From NCBI GenBank assembly GCA_024636215.1, contig JAGXHL010000027.1, positions 9,674-73,673 of the forward strand: a stretch of 64,000 nt of DNA. The letters run 5' to 3'. The translations under genes and the position numbers were made by a program. This document shows positions 63,827-64,000 of this stretch, in pieces. This stretch comes from Deltaproteobacteria bacterium (GTDB taxonomy: Bacteria; Desulfobacterota; Desulfuromonadia; Desulfuromonadales; BM103). Position 1 is the first letter of the stretch. Every line of letters begins with the position of its first letter. A model generated the notes under the pieces. The model had not been told where the DNA came from. It was given only the letters and a program-made list of their open reading frames with translations, and made no database searches.

Positions 63827-64000
63827 TTGAGTAAAGAAAAGAATTTTAGCGACGAGCTGTGGGATTTTTTCTGTTCCCTGAAGCTTGCCATCATCACCTT
63901 GATCCTGCTGGCAACGACCTCGATTATCGGGACGGTGATTGAGCAGAACAAGACGCCCCAGGAGTACATGCAGAACTACGGTATGAGCGAGTCGACCTAC
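63827..64000 (+). CDS. resB: Cytochrome c biogenesis protein ResB (N-terminal part, cut by window)
   Basis: The first 58 residues of a ResB/Ccs1 protein, which together with CcsA/ResC handles haem and apocytochrome in system II cytochrome c maturation. The TTG start at 63827 follows a cggag ribosome site; the nearby ATG at 63808 leads straight to a stop. The opening LWDFFCSLKLAIITLILLATTSIIGTVIEQNKTPQEYM contains the first helix and the conserved SLKLA-x-IxLxxLAxxSIxGT-type segment. The rest lies beyond the window. Confidence 0.9.
   Translation, partial: MSKEKNFSDELWDFFCSLKLAIITLILLATTSIIGTVIEQNKTPQEYMQNYGMSESTY

Overview
The window looks like a chromosomal segment of a Gram-negative anaerobe or microaerophile of the Desulfuromonadales/Geobacterales type (former Deltaproteobacteria). 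Three things point there: a leucine T-box leader upstream of leuA, which is rare in Gram-negatives but known in this group; the gene neighbourhoods (ilvDBNC-psd-pssA-leuACD, and an ABC-F/ParA/BirA/CoaX/EF-G-paralogue run); and LPS functions (lptFG, heptosyltransferase). Coding density is high. No rRNA, tRNA, CRISPR array, prophage or insertion sequence was recognised. Both ends cut genes: an MltD-type transglycosylase on the left and resB on the right.

Layout. 1-5.9 kb: LysM transglycosylase, a UbiV-like U32 protein, a type II toxin-antitoxin pair, a membrane TPR-like protein, an Smr protein and an SRAP-domain protein. 6-16.4 kb: RNase E/G with a very long basic tail, a BioD/DRTGG ATPase, an ABC-F ATPase, a ParA-like ATPase with a Cys-rich tail, unknown proteins and an OmpA-type lipoprotein. 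16.6-24.6 kb: nadC, birA, coaX, an EF-G paralogue, a SPOR protein, a repeat-rich unknown and mog. 24.8-28.1 kb, minus strand: a ZIP transporter and lptF-lptG. 28.3-36.7 kb: a translation and envelope supercluster, rpsB-tsf-pyrH-frr-uppS-cdsA-dxr-rseP-tsaB. 36.8-48.1 kb: branched-chain amino-acid synthesis with two phospholipid genes in the middle. 48.2-57.1 kb: heptosyltransferase, ndk, rlmN, mtnP, a PfkB kinase, a PilF-like lipoprotein, a RodZ-like protein, two receiver-domain proteins and a UspA protein. 57.7-64 kb: an M24 peptidase, then a cysteine-rich cluster running up to resB.

The best candidate for an undescribed system is 59.2-63.6 kb. It starts with an exported HMA domain fused to a SurA_N-like domain and ending in a Gly/Cys tail. 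A DUF2318 protein, an FtsX/MacB-type permease and its ATPase follow, then two membrane-anchored zinc-ribbon proteins and an exported Cys-rich protein. Every member except the ATPase carries paired cysteines expected outside the membrane or in zinc ribbons. I infer a periplasmic metal or thiol handling machine; the substrate cannot be read from sequence.

A second theme is short tandem repetition at gene borders (units of 7 to 27 bp at 2.2, 5.3, 15.4, 24.7, 46.0 and 51.1 kb). One array expands a conserved C-terminal motif of the SRAP protein in frame, and another forms an extended G-quadruplex-type run. A nested-palindrome element and a strong terminator separate rpsB from tsf.
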